64,000 bases of DNA from Zonotrichia leucophrys gambelii (lineage: Eukaryota; Chordata; Aves; Passeriformes; Passerellidae). Both the position numbers and the translations under genes were made by a program. The first letter of the stretch is position 1, and each line of letters opens with the position of its first letter. Under the pieces are notes generated by a model. The model saw only the letters and a list, made by a program, of their open reading frames with translations. It did not search any database and was not told the origin of the DNA. The DNA is taken from positions 124,001-188,000 of the forward strand of contig NW_026992289.1 of NCBI RefSeq assembly GCF_028769735.1, written 5' to 3'. Shown here in pieces: positions 9,071 to 19,885 of this stretch.

Positions 9071-10229
9071 ATGTTTTGGTAATGGGTGCAACTGGTCAAT
9101 CTGAAAAAGCATATTTTTGCAAACCATTAAAATATAAACTTGGAAAATAAGTGGGAATTCATAGGTTTTTGTATATGCTCAATGCTCCAAAGGCACTGTT
9201 GGGTAGGGATTTGTTGGAGCAGCTAGAAGAAAAAATCATATTTAAAAATGGGGAGGTTGCTTTGTAGGTCAAAGATCAACAGTATGTAGAAATGTTGAGT
9301 TTAATATTACCAATTAATGAAGCAAAATAATAAGACCACAATTGAAGATGAAGAAAAGGTTAACAAGAATATAATGGATCAGGTATTTCTTGGGGTATGG
9401 GCTTCTAGTGTACCATAAAGAGTAAAGAACGCACCCCCTGTGCAGGTCAGGCTTAAAGAAGGAAAGCAACCAGTTAGGGTCAAAGAGTATCGCTTGAAAA
9501 AATGAAGACAGGGAAGGAGTTAGCCCAGTGATTGAGAATTTTTTGCAGTTAGGGCTACTGAATGAATGTCAATCTGACTTTAAATCTCCCATCTCGACTG
9601 TTGAAAACCTGATGGGTCATATCAATTAGTACAGGACTTGTGGGCTGTTAATAAGATAACTGAGGATCTACACCCAGTGGTGGCTAACCCATATACTTTG
9701 CTAACATTTTTAACACCTGAACTAACTAACTTGGTTTACTGTTTTAGATTTGAAAGATGCTTTTTTTTGCCTCCTTCTCCATGAAGCCAGCCAGAAAATT
9801 TTTGCATTTGAGTGGGAGATTCCCAGAAGTGGTCATAAGACTCATCTCACATGGACAGATTTGCCCCAAGGTTTTTAAAACAGTTCCACGATATTCGGAG
9901 AACAGCTTGCAAGACATCTGGAATCCTGGGAAGCCCCATCAGGAGGACAGATGTTGCAGTATGTTGACGACCTCCTGATTACTCCTCGAACCCAAGAGGT
10001 ATGCATAGAGTGGACGGTAAGCCTCCTGACCTTTTTAGGCTTACAAGGGTACTGAGTATCTCAGAAGGCGGCTCAGATAGTGAGATAAACAGTTAACTAT
10101 CTGGGTTATGAGGTCAGTGCTGGACAAAGGACTCTAGGACAAGACCGTAAAGAGGCAATATGCCAGACCCCAAAACCCCAAACAATAAAGGAACTAAGAA
10201 CCTTCTTGGGAATGATGGAGTGGTGAAGA
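9071..10229 (+). pseudogene. pol: Protease end and reverse transcriptase (P3), decayed
   Basis: Pieces in shifting frames give a gammaretroviral order. A protease C-terminus (ALLGRDLLEQLEEK near 9190-9230) resembles the one at about 27060. RT pieces follow: VIENFLQLGLLNECQSDF near 9520-9580, [10 protein letters not shown] near 9750, LPQGF near 9870, and the catalytic YVDD at 9960-9971. There are many stops and several frameshifts. Gag is not visible upstream, so the element was deleted or recombined on its 5' side. Confidence 0.8.
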
Positions 10230-11325
10230 TTGTGGATTTACAATTACAGACTGTTGGTTGAACCCCTGTATGCCCTAATCACAGAAGGGAACAGAGATCT
10301 TCAATGGACAGAAGAAGCCACACAAGCCTTCAACCAGTTAAAGAAGGCCCTCATGTCAGTCCCAGCTCTGGGACTTGCAGATGTGAATAAACCATTTTTC
10401 CTATTTTCTCATGAGAAGCAGGGGATTGCCCTGGGCATACTAGCACAGGACTTGGGCCTGTATTGGAGGGCAGTTGCCTATTTTCCCAAGCAATTGGATG
10501 TGGCAGCAAAGGGATGGCAAGGGTGTCTCACAGTTGTTGCAGCAGTGGTGCTGAACATCCAGGAAGCACGCACATTCACCCTGGGCCAGAAGATGACTGT
10601 GCTAGTGTCCCATACAGTGTCTACAGTACTGGAAGTAAAGGAGGGGACATTGGATCTCCCCACAGAGGTTCCTGAAATATCAAGCTATAATGATAGAGCA
10701 AGATCATGTTGAGATTTTGGTCACTAACCTTGTGAAGCCAGCTTCCTTTCTTAGTGGGAATGCAGGAGAACCAGTGATCCATGATTGCCTGGAGACTATA
10801 GAAGCCACCTACTCCAGTCACCCACATCTAAAGGACACTCCTCTTGAGGACACTGAGACATGGTTTACTGATGGAAGCAGCTATGTCATCAGTGGAAACA
10901 GGCATGCTGGGTATGCAGTTACCACCTGCAGAGAGGTAATAGAGTCTGGACCATTACCAACGAACACCTCTGCACAAAAGACTGAAATAATTGCCTTGAC
11001 CCCTGCCTTAGAATTGGCAAAGGGGAAAGAAGTCAACATCTATACAGATTCAAGATATGCATTTGGGGTTGTACATGCACATGGAGCTATTTGGAAAGAA
11101 AGAGGACTATTGAACTCACAAGGGAAAAACATTAATCATGCACAAGAAAGAGCAAAATTGTTAGATGCAGTCCAGCTACCTGCAAAGGTAGCTATTATGC
11201 ATATCAAGGGACACCAGAAAGTGAGCTCTGAATTGGAAGAAGGAAATGAGCTGATAGATAGAGAGGCAAAAGAAGCAGCTAAAGGTAAAGTATCCATTGA
11301 AGCAGCTTTAACTCCAGATGGATAG
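10230..11325 (+). pseudogene. pol: RT connection and RNase H (P3)
   Basis: Two overlapping open frames (10230-10712, 10690-11325) are joined by one frameshift. The first holds the RT connection region (WTEEATQAFNQLKKAL, AVAYFPKQLD). The second holds RNase H with acidic residues in expected places: WFTDGSS, KTEIIAL, YTDSRYAFG and ELIDREAKEAA, plus the IKGHQK loop. RNase H degrades the RNA strand of the RNA-DNA hybrid. This is the best preserved part of P3. Confidence 0.85.
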
Positions 11326-12404
11326 ATTTCCATAGAAGGTGAGCCAAAGTATAACAAGAAGGACAAGAGACTTAGTGAGACTGAGAATGGGAAATACAAG
11401 CAGGAAGGATGAACCATTACACAAGAAGGGAAAGGAAAGCTTGTAGTCGCCTCCTATTTGTTATGGTCACTAGTGAAAGAGGAGCATCAGAAAACCCACT
11501 GGGAAATAGATGCTTTGTCTAATTATTTAAAAGATAGGATTGTAGCCAGAAATTTACAAGGCACAGTTATTTAAGTGACTTGACAATGTAGTCTTTGCCT
11601 CTAAACTAATCCAAAAAATATTCCTAAACCAAAACTTGGACAAATTGGAAGAGGCTATGGGCCAAGGGAGCAGTGGCATATTGATTTTTCAGAACTCCCC
11701 AGGAAAGGGGGACATTGATATTTATTGGTATTGACAGATACCTTTTCAGGATGGCCGGAAGCCTTTCCTACCAGAACTGCCAAGGCGTGCGAAGTGACTA
11801 AAGTACTGTTACAAGAGATAATACCACGCTTTGGAGTCCCAGCCACAATATTTTCAGATAGGGAGCCACATTTTATTTCAAAAATTGTACAGCAAATTAG
11901 TCACCAATTGGGCATAGACTGGGAACTTCATATCATTCCCAGTCAAGTGGTCAAGTGGAAAAAATAAATCATTTAATCAAGTAGCAAATTATAAGGCTAG
12001 GGCAAGAAGCAAAATTACCTTGGCCCCAAGCTCTTCCATTAGTGTTACTGTGAATCCCGACTAAACCAAGGACAAAAGAGAAATTAAGTCCTTTTGAGAT
12101 ATTATATGGAAGGCCATATGAGGTACAAGAGGGAACATCAACTCAAGTAGGGGAAGAAAACTTACACAGCTACATGGTGGTCCTAAACAAACAACTCAGA
12201 GAAATTGAGAAGCACGTGGCTGGGGCTCGGAGCAGGGAATTAGATGGACCAGTACATGACATACAGCCTGGAGATTATGTGTATGTCAAGTCTTTTGCAA
12301 AAAAAACTCTGGAGCCACAGTGGGAAGGACCCTTCCAAGCGTTCCTCACCACTTTTACTGCAATCAAGGTCAAGGAACAGAATGCCTGGATCCACCATAT
12401 GTGA
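11326..12404 (+). pseudogene. pol: Integrase (P3), broken
   Basis: Core-domain pieces are visible: TDTFSGWPEAFPTRTAK near 11730, FSDREPHF (second catalytic Asp) near 11860, and a Glu-containing GQVEK near 11950. The last frame (12174-12404) fits the C-terminal domain (GDYVYVKSF, WEGPFQAFL, WIHHM). The zinc-binding N-terminal domain around 11340-11600 is degraded and there are several stops. Confidence 0.8.
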
Positions 12405-12518
12405 GTGAAAAAGGACCCAGGAGATGTTTGGAAAGTTACACTAACGAACTGAAATTAAAACTCACTCAGAAAAATAAATAGATTGTAGGAAGAAATTTTA
12501 GTCTAGTTTGTATTTATA

Positions 12519-14219
12519 ATGACATTGTTTCAAAGAATGGCAAGTACAATTTGGAAAGTTGTGTCCTTCACAATCATAGCTATGGCCACAACCGAAGTTA
12601 ATAGGCACAATGCAACTGGTATTTATACTTGGGAAGGAAAAGCTTATGACTTTTACTCCCGTAGGTCCTTGTTGAAAATGATGAGAGTTACGAATGCATC
12701 TGTCTGGGAAGGGAGATCTGTCATCTGTCTGGGGATGTGAATATGCATTTGTTCAGGATGGGTTCCTTGAATTCTATCGAGAACCTACGGAACTCATCCT
12801 GATTGGCCATGAATGTTGTGACAAATGCTTAAGCAACTGCCCTGAATTCAGACTCAGAATAGAAGGATGTGCAGACAAGAACTATAGAATTGACTATAAT
12901 ATAATGCAAGTTTGTGGTGTTTCTCGGAAGTATAGAATTAGAACAATGCAACTATCAAGACAGACTGCCCAGATTAAGACTACACTCACCCAGATCCTAA
13001 AAGAGGCAGTTCAACCTATAGTTACCAAAATTGGACCATATGCTATTGATGCAGGGCGACCCCCAGCCAGGGAATAATGCACTGTGACTCCATGATTCAC
13101 AAGGCTGAACAAATGCTTTATTAAGCTATACTATTTTATATTACACTACATACTAATACTATACTATACTAATACTACAGCTAATACTAAAGAAAAACCC
13201 ATGACCCTTTACAGACTGTCACGACACTGATTTGACCTAATTGGTCAATCAATCCAAACACCATCACCAGTGTCCAATTAACAAATCCCTTTTGGGTAAA
13301 CAATCTCCATAACACATTTCACATGTGCCAAACAACAGATGCAGCAAGTAGAGATAAGAATTGTTTTTCTTCTTCTCTGAGCTTTCTCACTGCCTTCCCC
13401 AAGAAAAATCCTGGGGAAGTTGTGCCTGCTGCTCTCTGTGAAGAGAACTGTGGTCACAATATGCCATTAAAAAGACTGGAATCCAAAGACTACTGCTTAA
13501 CCTAGAATGGTCCCTGAAGCAAGTAGAAATGACAATGCAGGTAAATGCTTCTGCCATTAGACTGGAGTGTACCCCATTCCTTAAGACCTCTTTTATGGAT
13601 GGGACCACTTGATTAGAGAAGTGTACATCATATACGCTCAGAGGAAAAAGAGATCTGACTGGACTATTAGGAACAGGACTGGGGGTTTTGAATACAATGG
13701 ATTCAGATGTATTAATGAACAAATTAACTGTATTTGGTCGTGACACAATTAAGTTACAACAGCCTCTACAATCTTCTTCATTAGCTTTAGGTACCACTCA
13801 GTGGAAAGTGTCCAAGACATTACCACAACGGGAAGAGAACTTCAGTCTTGGTGGGTCTTGGTGGGTCTTTGTCAATTTTACCTATGATCCTGTCACAAGT
13901 GTAGTGACTGCTTTTGTCTTGACTATACATAATGCATTAGTGGATTTAATATACCCAATAGTCACCTTAGGGTTGAATCATGAAAGAACTGTACTATATC
14001 CTTCTGAACACAATATGGGCATGGAAAGTTGAAGGGAAGTGGCAGACTATTAATATAGAGTCATGTGCCATGAGAAGACAATTAGGTTTTATATGTGAAG
14101 GAAATATGAATAATGATCAAGATACTTGTCTAGATACAGAACAAAGCATTTATCACTTTGAAGTTCATTCAGTCAACCAGACAACCCTGCTTGTGTATTG
14201 TAATATATGGAAGGGATAA
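12519..14219 (+). pseudogene. env: env (P3), split by an LTR
   Basis: Several frames follow integrase. A hydrophobic start lies at about 12540-12600. A Cys-containing part (CCDKCLSNC near 12815) follows, then an LTR at 13044-13458. Env sequence resumes at 13465. Near 13650-13690 the reading RGKRDLTGLLGTGLGVLN is an R-x-K-R furin-type cleavage site followed by a Gly-rich fusion-peptide-like stretch. Further TM-type sequence (SLALGTTQW, FVNFTYDP) runs to about 14000. The same env type is found at 38460-39541. There are numerous stops. Confidence 0.65.
13044..13458 (-). mobile_element. Solo LTR, 415 bp, perfect 6-bp target duplication
   Basis: The minus strand starts TGTGACCACAGTTC; its 3' end is at 13044, where the expected CA is mutated. 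It carries AATAAAGCATTTG near 13105. ATATGC flanks both sides (13038-13043, 13459-13464). A related copy is at 23339-23697. The insertion splits the P3 env. Confidence 0.85.
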
Positions 14220-14270
14220 TTCATGCTATTAATGTATGGTATAAAATATTGTGAAATCCAAACCATGTAT

Positions 14271-14822
14271 TTTGACCACCCCTGCCGGGAACAGCTGTCT
14301 TATTTAGATTCAACTAGTTCCCGGACACAAGATAAGATAATGATCGATGCCTTAACGTAAGAATAGAAGCTTCCAGGATGATGATCGTGGGTTTCCCAAG
14401 TTGTTGGGGAGCCACCCGAGAGCAACTATTGCCTTGCCGATTCCATCTATCAAGATAGTCAGCGATGCCACCCTGATACATCTGAATACACGGCTCCTCC
14501 GAAGTCAATTGACACCAATGGCACACCTGGACTGGACTTTTGTCCAGCTCTGCACATGGAAAGCAACAGTGATGCATGTGAAGAGACACAGATAATTCGG
14601 TCATATTTGCCTCGGGCAGAAGAAACTGTATAAAACCTCACTGTGAGAAACCGCAAGCGTGAACAGGGGGGACTCTGACACTTGGGAGGTCAGATCCGAG
14701 TTCACCCGCCACTGATCCTGGGCTCGACGCTGTCTTTTTGGCTGTGGTGGTTTTGAAGACCGAACTTTGGTCTCGCAGAAAAATTAATAAATCTTTACTA
14801 AATTTTTGATAATTTTGGCTCA
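14271..14822 (+). mobile_element. LTR-like sequence with TATA box and poly(A) signal
   Basis: It begins TGACCACCCCTGCCGGGAAC, has TATAAAA at 14629-14635 and AATAAA at 14786-14791, and may end GGCTCA at 14822. CATGTAT occurs on both sides (about 14260 and 14838), slightly outside the TG/CA borders, so the exact limits are uncertain. It cuts off the 3' end of the P3 env. Confidence 0.55.
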
Positions 14823-14993
14823 CGATTTGATCATTTATAACATGTATATAGGTCAAGGTTGTGTCCCCTATCAAGCACTTGTTGTAGCACATAGTATCTA
14901 GAGGCAAATTTGACTATCATACAAGAAGTATTGAAGCGATACGTGGAGTAAATAGACTCCACAACCTGATGTAGTTATGAAGTGGATATGTAT
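14823..14993 (-). other. Short internal remnant next to the 14994-15460 LTR
   Basis: On the minus strand it follows the LTR and resembles 8726-8850 (CCACTTCATAACTA, GGTTGTGGA, ATGTGCTACAA). It is probably leader sequence of the same family. Confidence 0.5.
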
Positions 14994-15460
14994 TGTCAGC
15001 ACCCAGCACAAGCGAGATAGCTCTGGTGAAAAGCTGTGCCCCAAGCCCTGGTCTGAGCCACATTTTTATTCACAAAGGTGTTCCATATACATTACATTGC
15101 ACAACTTTTCCATGCATATTCAACCCCTGGCCCCACTTGTTCTCGCCTCATATGGTAATTAGATCCACGCTCTTCTGAGCATGCATTGTTCACAGTGGTG
15201 GTTGCAAGGGGTCTTTAGGTGGTCTCTGAGGCTTAAGGCCATGGTCTTCTTCATGATTGAACTTTTGAACTTTTCTCCTTTGCATGTGCACTTTGGTCCC
15301 TTGATGCTTATCTGAGTACGTCTGTCGATTTTGATTAGCTTGGAGATAGAGGAGTTCCTTTATCTAAGTTTCTTGCATTCCTTGGTCTTCTCCTGGTATT
15401 GTTCTTTATCGCAAGAAGCTTCAGAAATCTTCATTTTCCTATGCCCTTTGTACCATGGCA
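14994..15460 (-). mobile_element. LTR, 467 bp, inverted copy of 7821-8725
   Basis: The minus strand starts TGCCATGGTACAAAGG (right edge 15460) and ends GGGTGCTGACA. It shows the uninterrupted form of this LTR and so defines the empty site of the solo LTR at 7909. The next LTR begins at 15461 with no base between. Confidence 0.75.
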
Positions 15461-16079
15461 TGTGGGATCTCAGCATCTCAGTCCTGAGGTGCCAAGCCAC
15501 CGAGACCACCCTTGGGGGGCTCGGGAGTCCTGGAATGTTGCCAGAAGTGTCTGGTGGCTGGACTTTGACCCTACACAGGAGACGACACCTGTATGAGGAT
15601 AGGAGGACTTCACCGGGGTGAATGGTGAAGGGATTAGTTAATTAGAGGGTGAGACACAGGGTTTAGGATTTCTGTACAGGGGTGTTTAGAGAAGTAAGAT
15701 GGAGGAATTGGGGCATGTCCTGTCCTTCTTCTTCTTCTTCTTCTCCTCCATCTTCTTTGGTGATGGTGGCACTTTTGGATTGGTTATTACTAAAAGTGCA
15801 CCGGGCAATAAGAATAAATGGTATTGGGGAAAAATGATAAATATTGTACACGTAACAATGGGTATAAAGATAGGTGGCTGTCCGGAGGGCAGTACAGTGT
15901 GCTCATGGCTGACTGCTGAGCAGACCTCTGTCGGGCCGAAAGAAAATCTTTTAGATAAACAATTAATAAACATAAAGACCGAAAGAAGAACTGAAGCCTC
16001 TTCTCGTCTTTTGATACGCGGGCTGCCCCAAGGCCACTCCGGGCCTTTCCAGGCCCTTCAAACAGCCGAAAACCGGACA
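15461..16079 (+). mobile_element. 5' LTR of P4, 619 bp
   Basis: It starts TGTGGGATCTC and ends AACCGGACA. It contains a pyrimidine-rich run (TTCTTCTTCTTCTTC near 15726), TATAAAG near 15864 and AATAAAC near 15966. About 85-90% of positions appear to match the copy at 18371. Confidence 0.85.
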
Positions 16080-16081
16080 AC

Positions 16082-16099
16082 TGGCTTCCACTGGGTGAG
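16082..16099 (+). promoter_or_regulatory. PBS, tRNA-Asn-like
   Basis: Two bases after the LTR the sequence TGGCTTCCACTGGGTGAG, extended by CACGAACCACCA, matches the complement of the tRNA-Asn 3' end and T arm with a few changes. The copy at 18980 reads TGGCGTCCCTGGACGGAC. Each keeps different bases of the tRNA-Asn complement. Confidence 0.7.
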
Positions 16100-16477
16100 C
16101 ACGAACCACCACAAAACCTTTCGGGGGGGGGCAACCTCAAAGCCCTGAAAACCAGAAGACCGAAGGGAACAGCTCCGATCTTAGACGAGGTCCCAGGAGA
16201 GCACTGATAACTCCTGAGGAAAGAAGCCTGAAAAGAAAAAAAAAAAAAAAAAAGAAAGAAGAGGAGAAAAAACAAAAAAGCCAACAGAGTCTGCAAAAAA
16301 CAGCAGTCACTGAGAATTCCATCTCTCAGCTTCTGCCGAAGACAATTCGTAGCAGAACAGCCCGGACCGGACCCAGAAAGGCGCCCTGGGACCACCTCTC
16401 GTGATCTGCTGGACAGAGACCGAGACCTCCGGACTGCCCTGACGATAGATTTGGTAAGAAGGCCCAGAAATAAGAAC
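16100..16477 (+). other. Leader of P4
   Basis: It contains an A-run near 16229-16250 and a splice-donor-like TTGGTAAGAAG near 16451. No coding frame is supported; the antisense frame 15790-16488 is a shadow of the LTR and leader. Confidence 0.5.
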
Positions 16478-17686
16478 ATGGGGGGCACACTCTCCCAGGA
16501 ACATCGGGAAATTTTGTCCGCCTTACAAGGCGTGACACAAGCATATACAGAAGGAATTCCAAAGAAAGAATTAAAACAATTATTGCTATGGGCAAGGCTA
16601 AACTACCCACTGGCAGAAACGTGCCTGCTATTCGAAGTGGGGTTTTGGCAGGAGATAAACAGACATTTATATTTCTTAGCCACTAAAAAGGATGAGACAG
16701 CATTAAAGCTGTTGTCTCCTGCAAGAATAATGCTGGAAGGGATTTCTATGCAAACAAAATGCCAGGAAAACCAACAGATGCAGCAGACATCTGGAGGACC
16801 CTCAGAAAGAGGGGGGGAGCGAAGCTCCGCGAAAAAATTAGCTCTGGCCTTAAAAGGCCAGGAAGGAAATGCTCTTGGAGAAAGAGGGCAGGAAATAATA
16901 TTAAAACCCCCGGTCCCAAAACCCAGAAACCCCAGAAAACCCCTAAAGCGTCCGGAAACTCCAGAGAGCAAGGAGGACTCAGGAGCAGAAGGGGGGGAGC
17001 AGGGGGGAGAGAAGGGATCGGGGGGGGCGCTTTCTCGCGGCGCCGCGGCGGCGGAGCAGGGCAGCCAGGCTGCGGCGGAGCAGGCGGGGAGCGCGGGTGA
17101 AGAAAAAACAAGGGACACGTGTTTTCGCGCGGCTTTGCTTAGCTCAGGGCTGGGGGCGGCGGCGGTCCCAGCCGGCAGGGATGCGGAAACGCTCGCAGCA
17201 GGCGAAATTCGCGAAAACCCGGGGGGAGAACCACATACCAACGCCGGGGCGTCTGACATAGGCAGCGAAACAGGGGGATTTGCGCAGCCCCAGAAAGCTG
17301 CCATGAAGAGACGTAGGAGGCGCACGGTTGTGACGCAAAAACCCGGTGCGCAGATCGGCCCGAATCGCGGCGGGCGCGGGTGCCGGCGGGAGGGGGGCTG
17401 CACACACAGCGTCGGAGGAGGAGGAGACAGAGTCAGACCGAGGGGGGGAAATCTCAGGGCCGGAACAAAAGGGAGAGGGAGAAATTACCTCGGGAGAGAC
17501 AGGGAGCGGCTCGGAAAGCACGCATGCGCAGAGAATAGAGCGCGGGCGGGTGCGGGCCAGACCCCCGGTAACGTCTCGGGCGAGGAGGGGCCCTCTCCAG
17601 ACTTGGTGCCTTTGGTTAAAACCCTCGGAGTCCAAGCCTCTTCCCTCCTGGGGAGGCGTGTGTGTTCTAACCCTATTGTCAGTTGA
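16478..17686 (+). pseudogene. gag: gag 5' part, matrix (betaretrovirus-like)
   Basis: I chose the ATG at 16478 over the upstream one at 16451 because it gives MGGTLSQEHREIL, a myristoylation-type N-terminus, in a good AACATGG context. Residues 1-90 form a betaretroviral matrix (LLLWARLNYPLAETCLLFEV). The rest is GC-rich and Lys/Pro/Gly/Glu-rich, with KPPVPKPRNPRKP near residue 150. There is no capsid, nucleocapsid, protease or pol. The open frame ends in GC-rich DNA at 17686. A Gag made from it would have membrane targeting but no assembly domains. Confidence 0.7.
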
Positions 17687-17757
17687 ATCAAAAGCCAGGT
17701 AGCCCCGGTCTCAAGTGAGCTTGCAAACAACGACAATCAGCCGAACGAGAGGCAGTT

Positions 17758-18078
17758 GTGTTCATGACGTCATCCCAGCCACGGAGCCCGGTGACAGCGC
17801 CACCTCGTGGGGGAATGACCGAAGTGCACGACAGGCCGGATCGGTTCAGCAGAGCTACAGCATCATTTCGTAACGAGTCTGCAACTATGCAGCGATTTTC
17901 CTCAACAAGATATAAGAAGAAACGAATACTCAGACAAAAGTCGGGACTCAGACTGCAAAGGACAACTCAGAAGAGAAACAAGAGGAACGAAAGACTCTGG
18001 GGGGGTTTTTCTCTTTGGGGTCTTGAATATTTCTGTATAAGAACGAAAGACTGGGAGGTTTTCTCCTTGGGGTCTTGA
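17758..18078 (+). CDS. Small basic ORF, function unknown
   Basis: A 106-codon open frame starts after the GC-rich gag region. It carries a strongly basic segment near residues 50-80 (RYKKKRILRQK, then RTTQKRNKRNERL). Some betaretroviruses encode an Arg-rich RNA-export protein from the start of env; the position here, before an env remnant, makes that conceivable. Nothing else supports it. The 3' part overlaps a tandem duplication (17985-18027 and 18041-18080), so this may be a chance frame. Confidence 0.3.
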   Translation: MFMTSSQPRSPVTAPPRGGMTEVHDRPDRFSRATASFRNESATMQRFSSTRYKKKRILRQKSGLRLQRTTQKRNKRNERLWGGFSLWGLEYFCIRTKDWEVFSLGS

Positions 18079-18119
18079 ATTGCAATAGGCAATGGGGTAA
18101 ATTTACCTATTACAGGGGA

Positions 18120-18357
18120 AACTGACAAAGGATCATATATTGATCAGCTGGTAGATTTCTTTGACATCTCTCCCATTTGGAGAGGAATTTTAAGGGCAGA
18201 TTTCTTTGACATTTCTCCCATTTGGAGAAGAATTTTAAGGGTAGGATTTTATGCTTTAACAGTTTAGGATTTTATATTGTAATAGCTCTCCTAGTCCTCA
18301 TCCATGTCGTCCCAGATGCCATGAATCGGATTGTAAAAGAGGTTTTCTTGGGGCAAA
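18120..18357 (+). pseudogene. env: env transmembrane-tail remnant
   Basis: The reading FFDISPIWRGILR, then a repeat of it, then VGFYALTV, resembles the segment of betaretroviral TM just before and within the membrane anchor. A 45-bp in-frame duplication (18153-18197 and 18198-18242) doubles the FFDISPIWR block. A frameshift follows the hydrophobic stretch. It ends at the PPT of P4. Confidence 0.55.
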
Positions 18358-18370
18358 CAGAAGGGGGAGA
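18358..18370 (+). promoter_or_regulatory. Polypurine tract of P4
   Basis: CAGAAGGGGGAGA lies immediately before the LTR start TGTCGG. It would prime plus-strand DNA synthesis. Confidence 0.75.
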
Positions 18371-18977
18371 TGTCGGATCTCAAGATCTCAGTCCTGAGAT
18401 GCTGAGCCACCGAGACCCTGGGGGGGCTCGGGAGTCCTGGAATGTTGCCAGAAGTGTCTGGTGGCAGGACTTTAACCCTGCGCAGGAGACGACAAGGATG
18501 AGGGCTTCACAGGGAGAATGGTGAAGGGATTAGTTAATTAGAGAGTGAGACACAAGGTTTAAGATTTATGTACAGGGGGGTTTGGAGGAGTAAGATGGAG
18601 GAATTGGGGTGTGTCCTGTCCTCCTTCTTCTTCCTCTTCTCCTCCATCTTCTTTGGCCACGGTGGCACCTTTGGATTGGTTATCACTAAGAGTACACCGA
18701 GTTATAACAATAGATGGTATTGGGGAAAAATGATAAATATTGTATACGTAGCAAGGGGTATAAAGATACGTGGCGGTCAGGGGGACGAGACAGTGTGCCC
18801 ATGGCTGACTGCTGTGCAGATCTCTGTTCGGCTGAAAGAACATCTTTTAGATAAACAATTAATAAACATAAAACCAGAAAGAAGAACTGAAGCCTCTTCT
18901 CGTCTTTCGATACGCGGGCTGCCCCAAGGCCACCACGGGCCTTCCAGGCCCCTCAAACAGCCGAGATAAACCGGACA
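18371..18977 (+). mobile_element. Second LTR of P4, 607 bp
   Basis: It starts TGTCGGATCTC and ends AACCGGACA and aligns along its length with 15461-16079. It has a PPT on its left and a PBS on its right. Confidence 0.85.
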
Positions 18978-18979
18978 CT

Positions 18980-18997
18980 TGGCGTCCCTGGACGGAC
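18980..18997 (+). promoter_or_regulatory. Second PBS, tRNA-Asn-like
   Basis: TGGCGTCCCTGGACGGAC, continuing CTCGAATCACCA, is close to the tRNA-Asn complement. Both this leader and the one after 16079 continue with a CCTTTCGGGGGG run. Confidence 0.75.
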
Positions 18998-19029
18998 TCG
19001 AATCACCACAACCTTTCGGGGGGAGATAA

Positions 19030-19880
19030 ACCGAACAATCCCTATCTCAGATCTCGGAATTAATGATGTATGACGACGCATAGCATCCTTTAAATACTCT
19101 AGAAACTCAGATGGAGTCTCAGAAGGCCCCTGCTTAAGGGAATATAAGGCAGACCAATTTATGGTCTTTGGAATAGCTCTTTCCACTCCTGTTGCTATCC
19201 ACTCTTGATAATCTGCTAATTTCTTTACCTCTACTGATGTATTAGGATCCCATTCTGGGTCTTGGAGGGGGAAATGTTCTTTTACATCTAGCTGCTTGCT
19301 CTTGCAATAATCCTCTGCCAAAGTCCCTGCTGTCTTTAAGATCAACTGTTTTTCTGTTTCAGTGAAAGCATCCAGTAGTAACTGGATGTCAGCCCAATCT
19401 GGATTGTGTTGCTTCATAACATATCGTAGACATTTGGCAGTAAGTATCAGATCAACACGATAATTCCTAGCAATCCTTTCCTATGCCTCTAAATCAAGAG
19501 TGGTAAATGGCACTTTAATCATTAATGTCCCTCTTTCTTGTCCCACTGCTTCTCGCAGAGGGGCTTGTAACACTGCTTGCTTCCTAGTTCTAGATGCAAA
19601 TAGACTGTCGGAGGAGGGGTGGTTTCTAGTGGATGTGCCTTCTCAGCTTGAGTCCTCCTCCTTTTTGGGGAAGTCTCTTTCCTCTTCATCTTCAACCTGT
19701 CTCCTCCTAGGAGGAGCTTTCATCCACTCAAATGTATCTCGTTCTTGCTCTTCAGAATGATCAACCTTATCTGATCTCATACACCGTTGTCCTATACTAC
19801 ATGCGGAACAACAATGTTTGATTTGCCCTCTCTTTGCCTTGTTTTACTTTTCAAGGGCCAAGACCAGTGGATCTGAGGGC
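19030..19880 (-). pseudogene. gag: gag p12-capsid (P5)
   Basis: The long frame 19417-18953 contains capsid sequence: DWADIQLLLDAFTETEKQ, then QEWIATGVERAIPKTINW, then TPSEFLEYLKDAMRRHT, which is the region of the gammaretroviral major homology. It continues upstream with some stops through LMIKVPFTTLDLE (near 19500) and an acidic, basic-patched p12 (near 19630-19770). The same gag lineage is seen at 25544-26341. After about 19030 the frame reads into the P4 leader, so the last residues are not gag. Confidence 0.8.
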
Positions 19881-19885
19881 AGTCT

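Larger units (their letters stand above)
15461..19030 (+). mobile_element. Betaretrovirus-like tandem ERV (P4)
   Basis: The order is LTR (15461-16079), tRNA-Asn-like PBS, leader, gag matrix, a large deletion, the end of env, a PPT, a second LTR (18371-18977) and a second tRNA-Asn-like PBS with about 50 bp of leader. A second PBS after the 3' LTR means two copies once shared this LTR in tandem. The second copy is cut at about 19030, where a minus-strand gag begins. Confidence 0.8.

Noticed and set aside
14260..14844. 7-bp target duplication CATGTAT for the 14.3-kb LTR
   Set aside because: The repeats lie outside the TG and CA borders by several bases on both sides, and 7 bp is not a usual retroviral duplication length. 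Kept only as a note on uncertain borders.
15790..16488. 232-codon minus-strand ORF
   Set aside because: It covers the R-U5 part of an LTR, the PBS and the leader in antisense, and includes a Phe-rich run made by the A-tract.
16603..17403. 266-codon minus-strand ORF
   Set aside because: Antisense shadow of the GC-rich P4 gag. Low-complexity Pro/Ser-rich translation with no motif.
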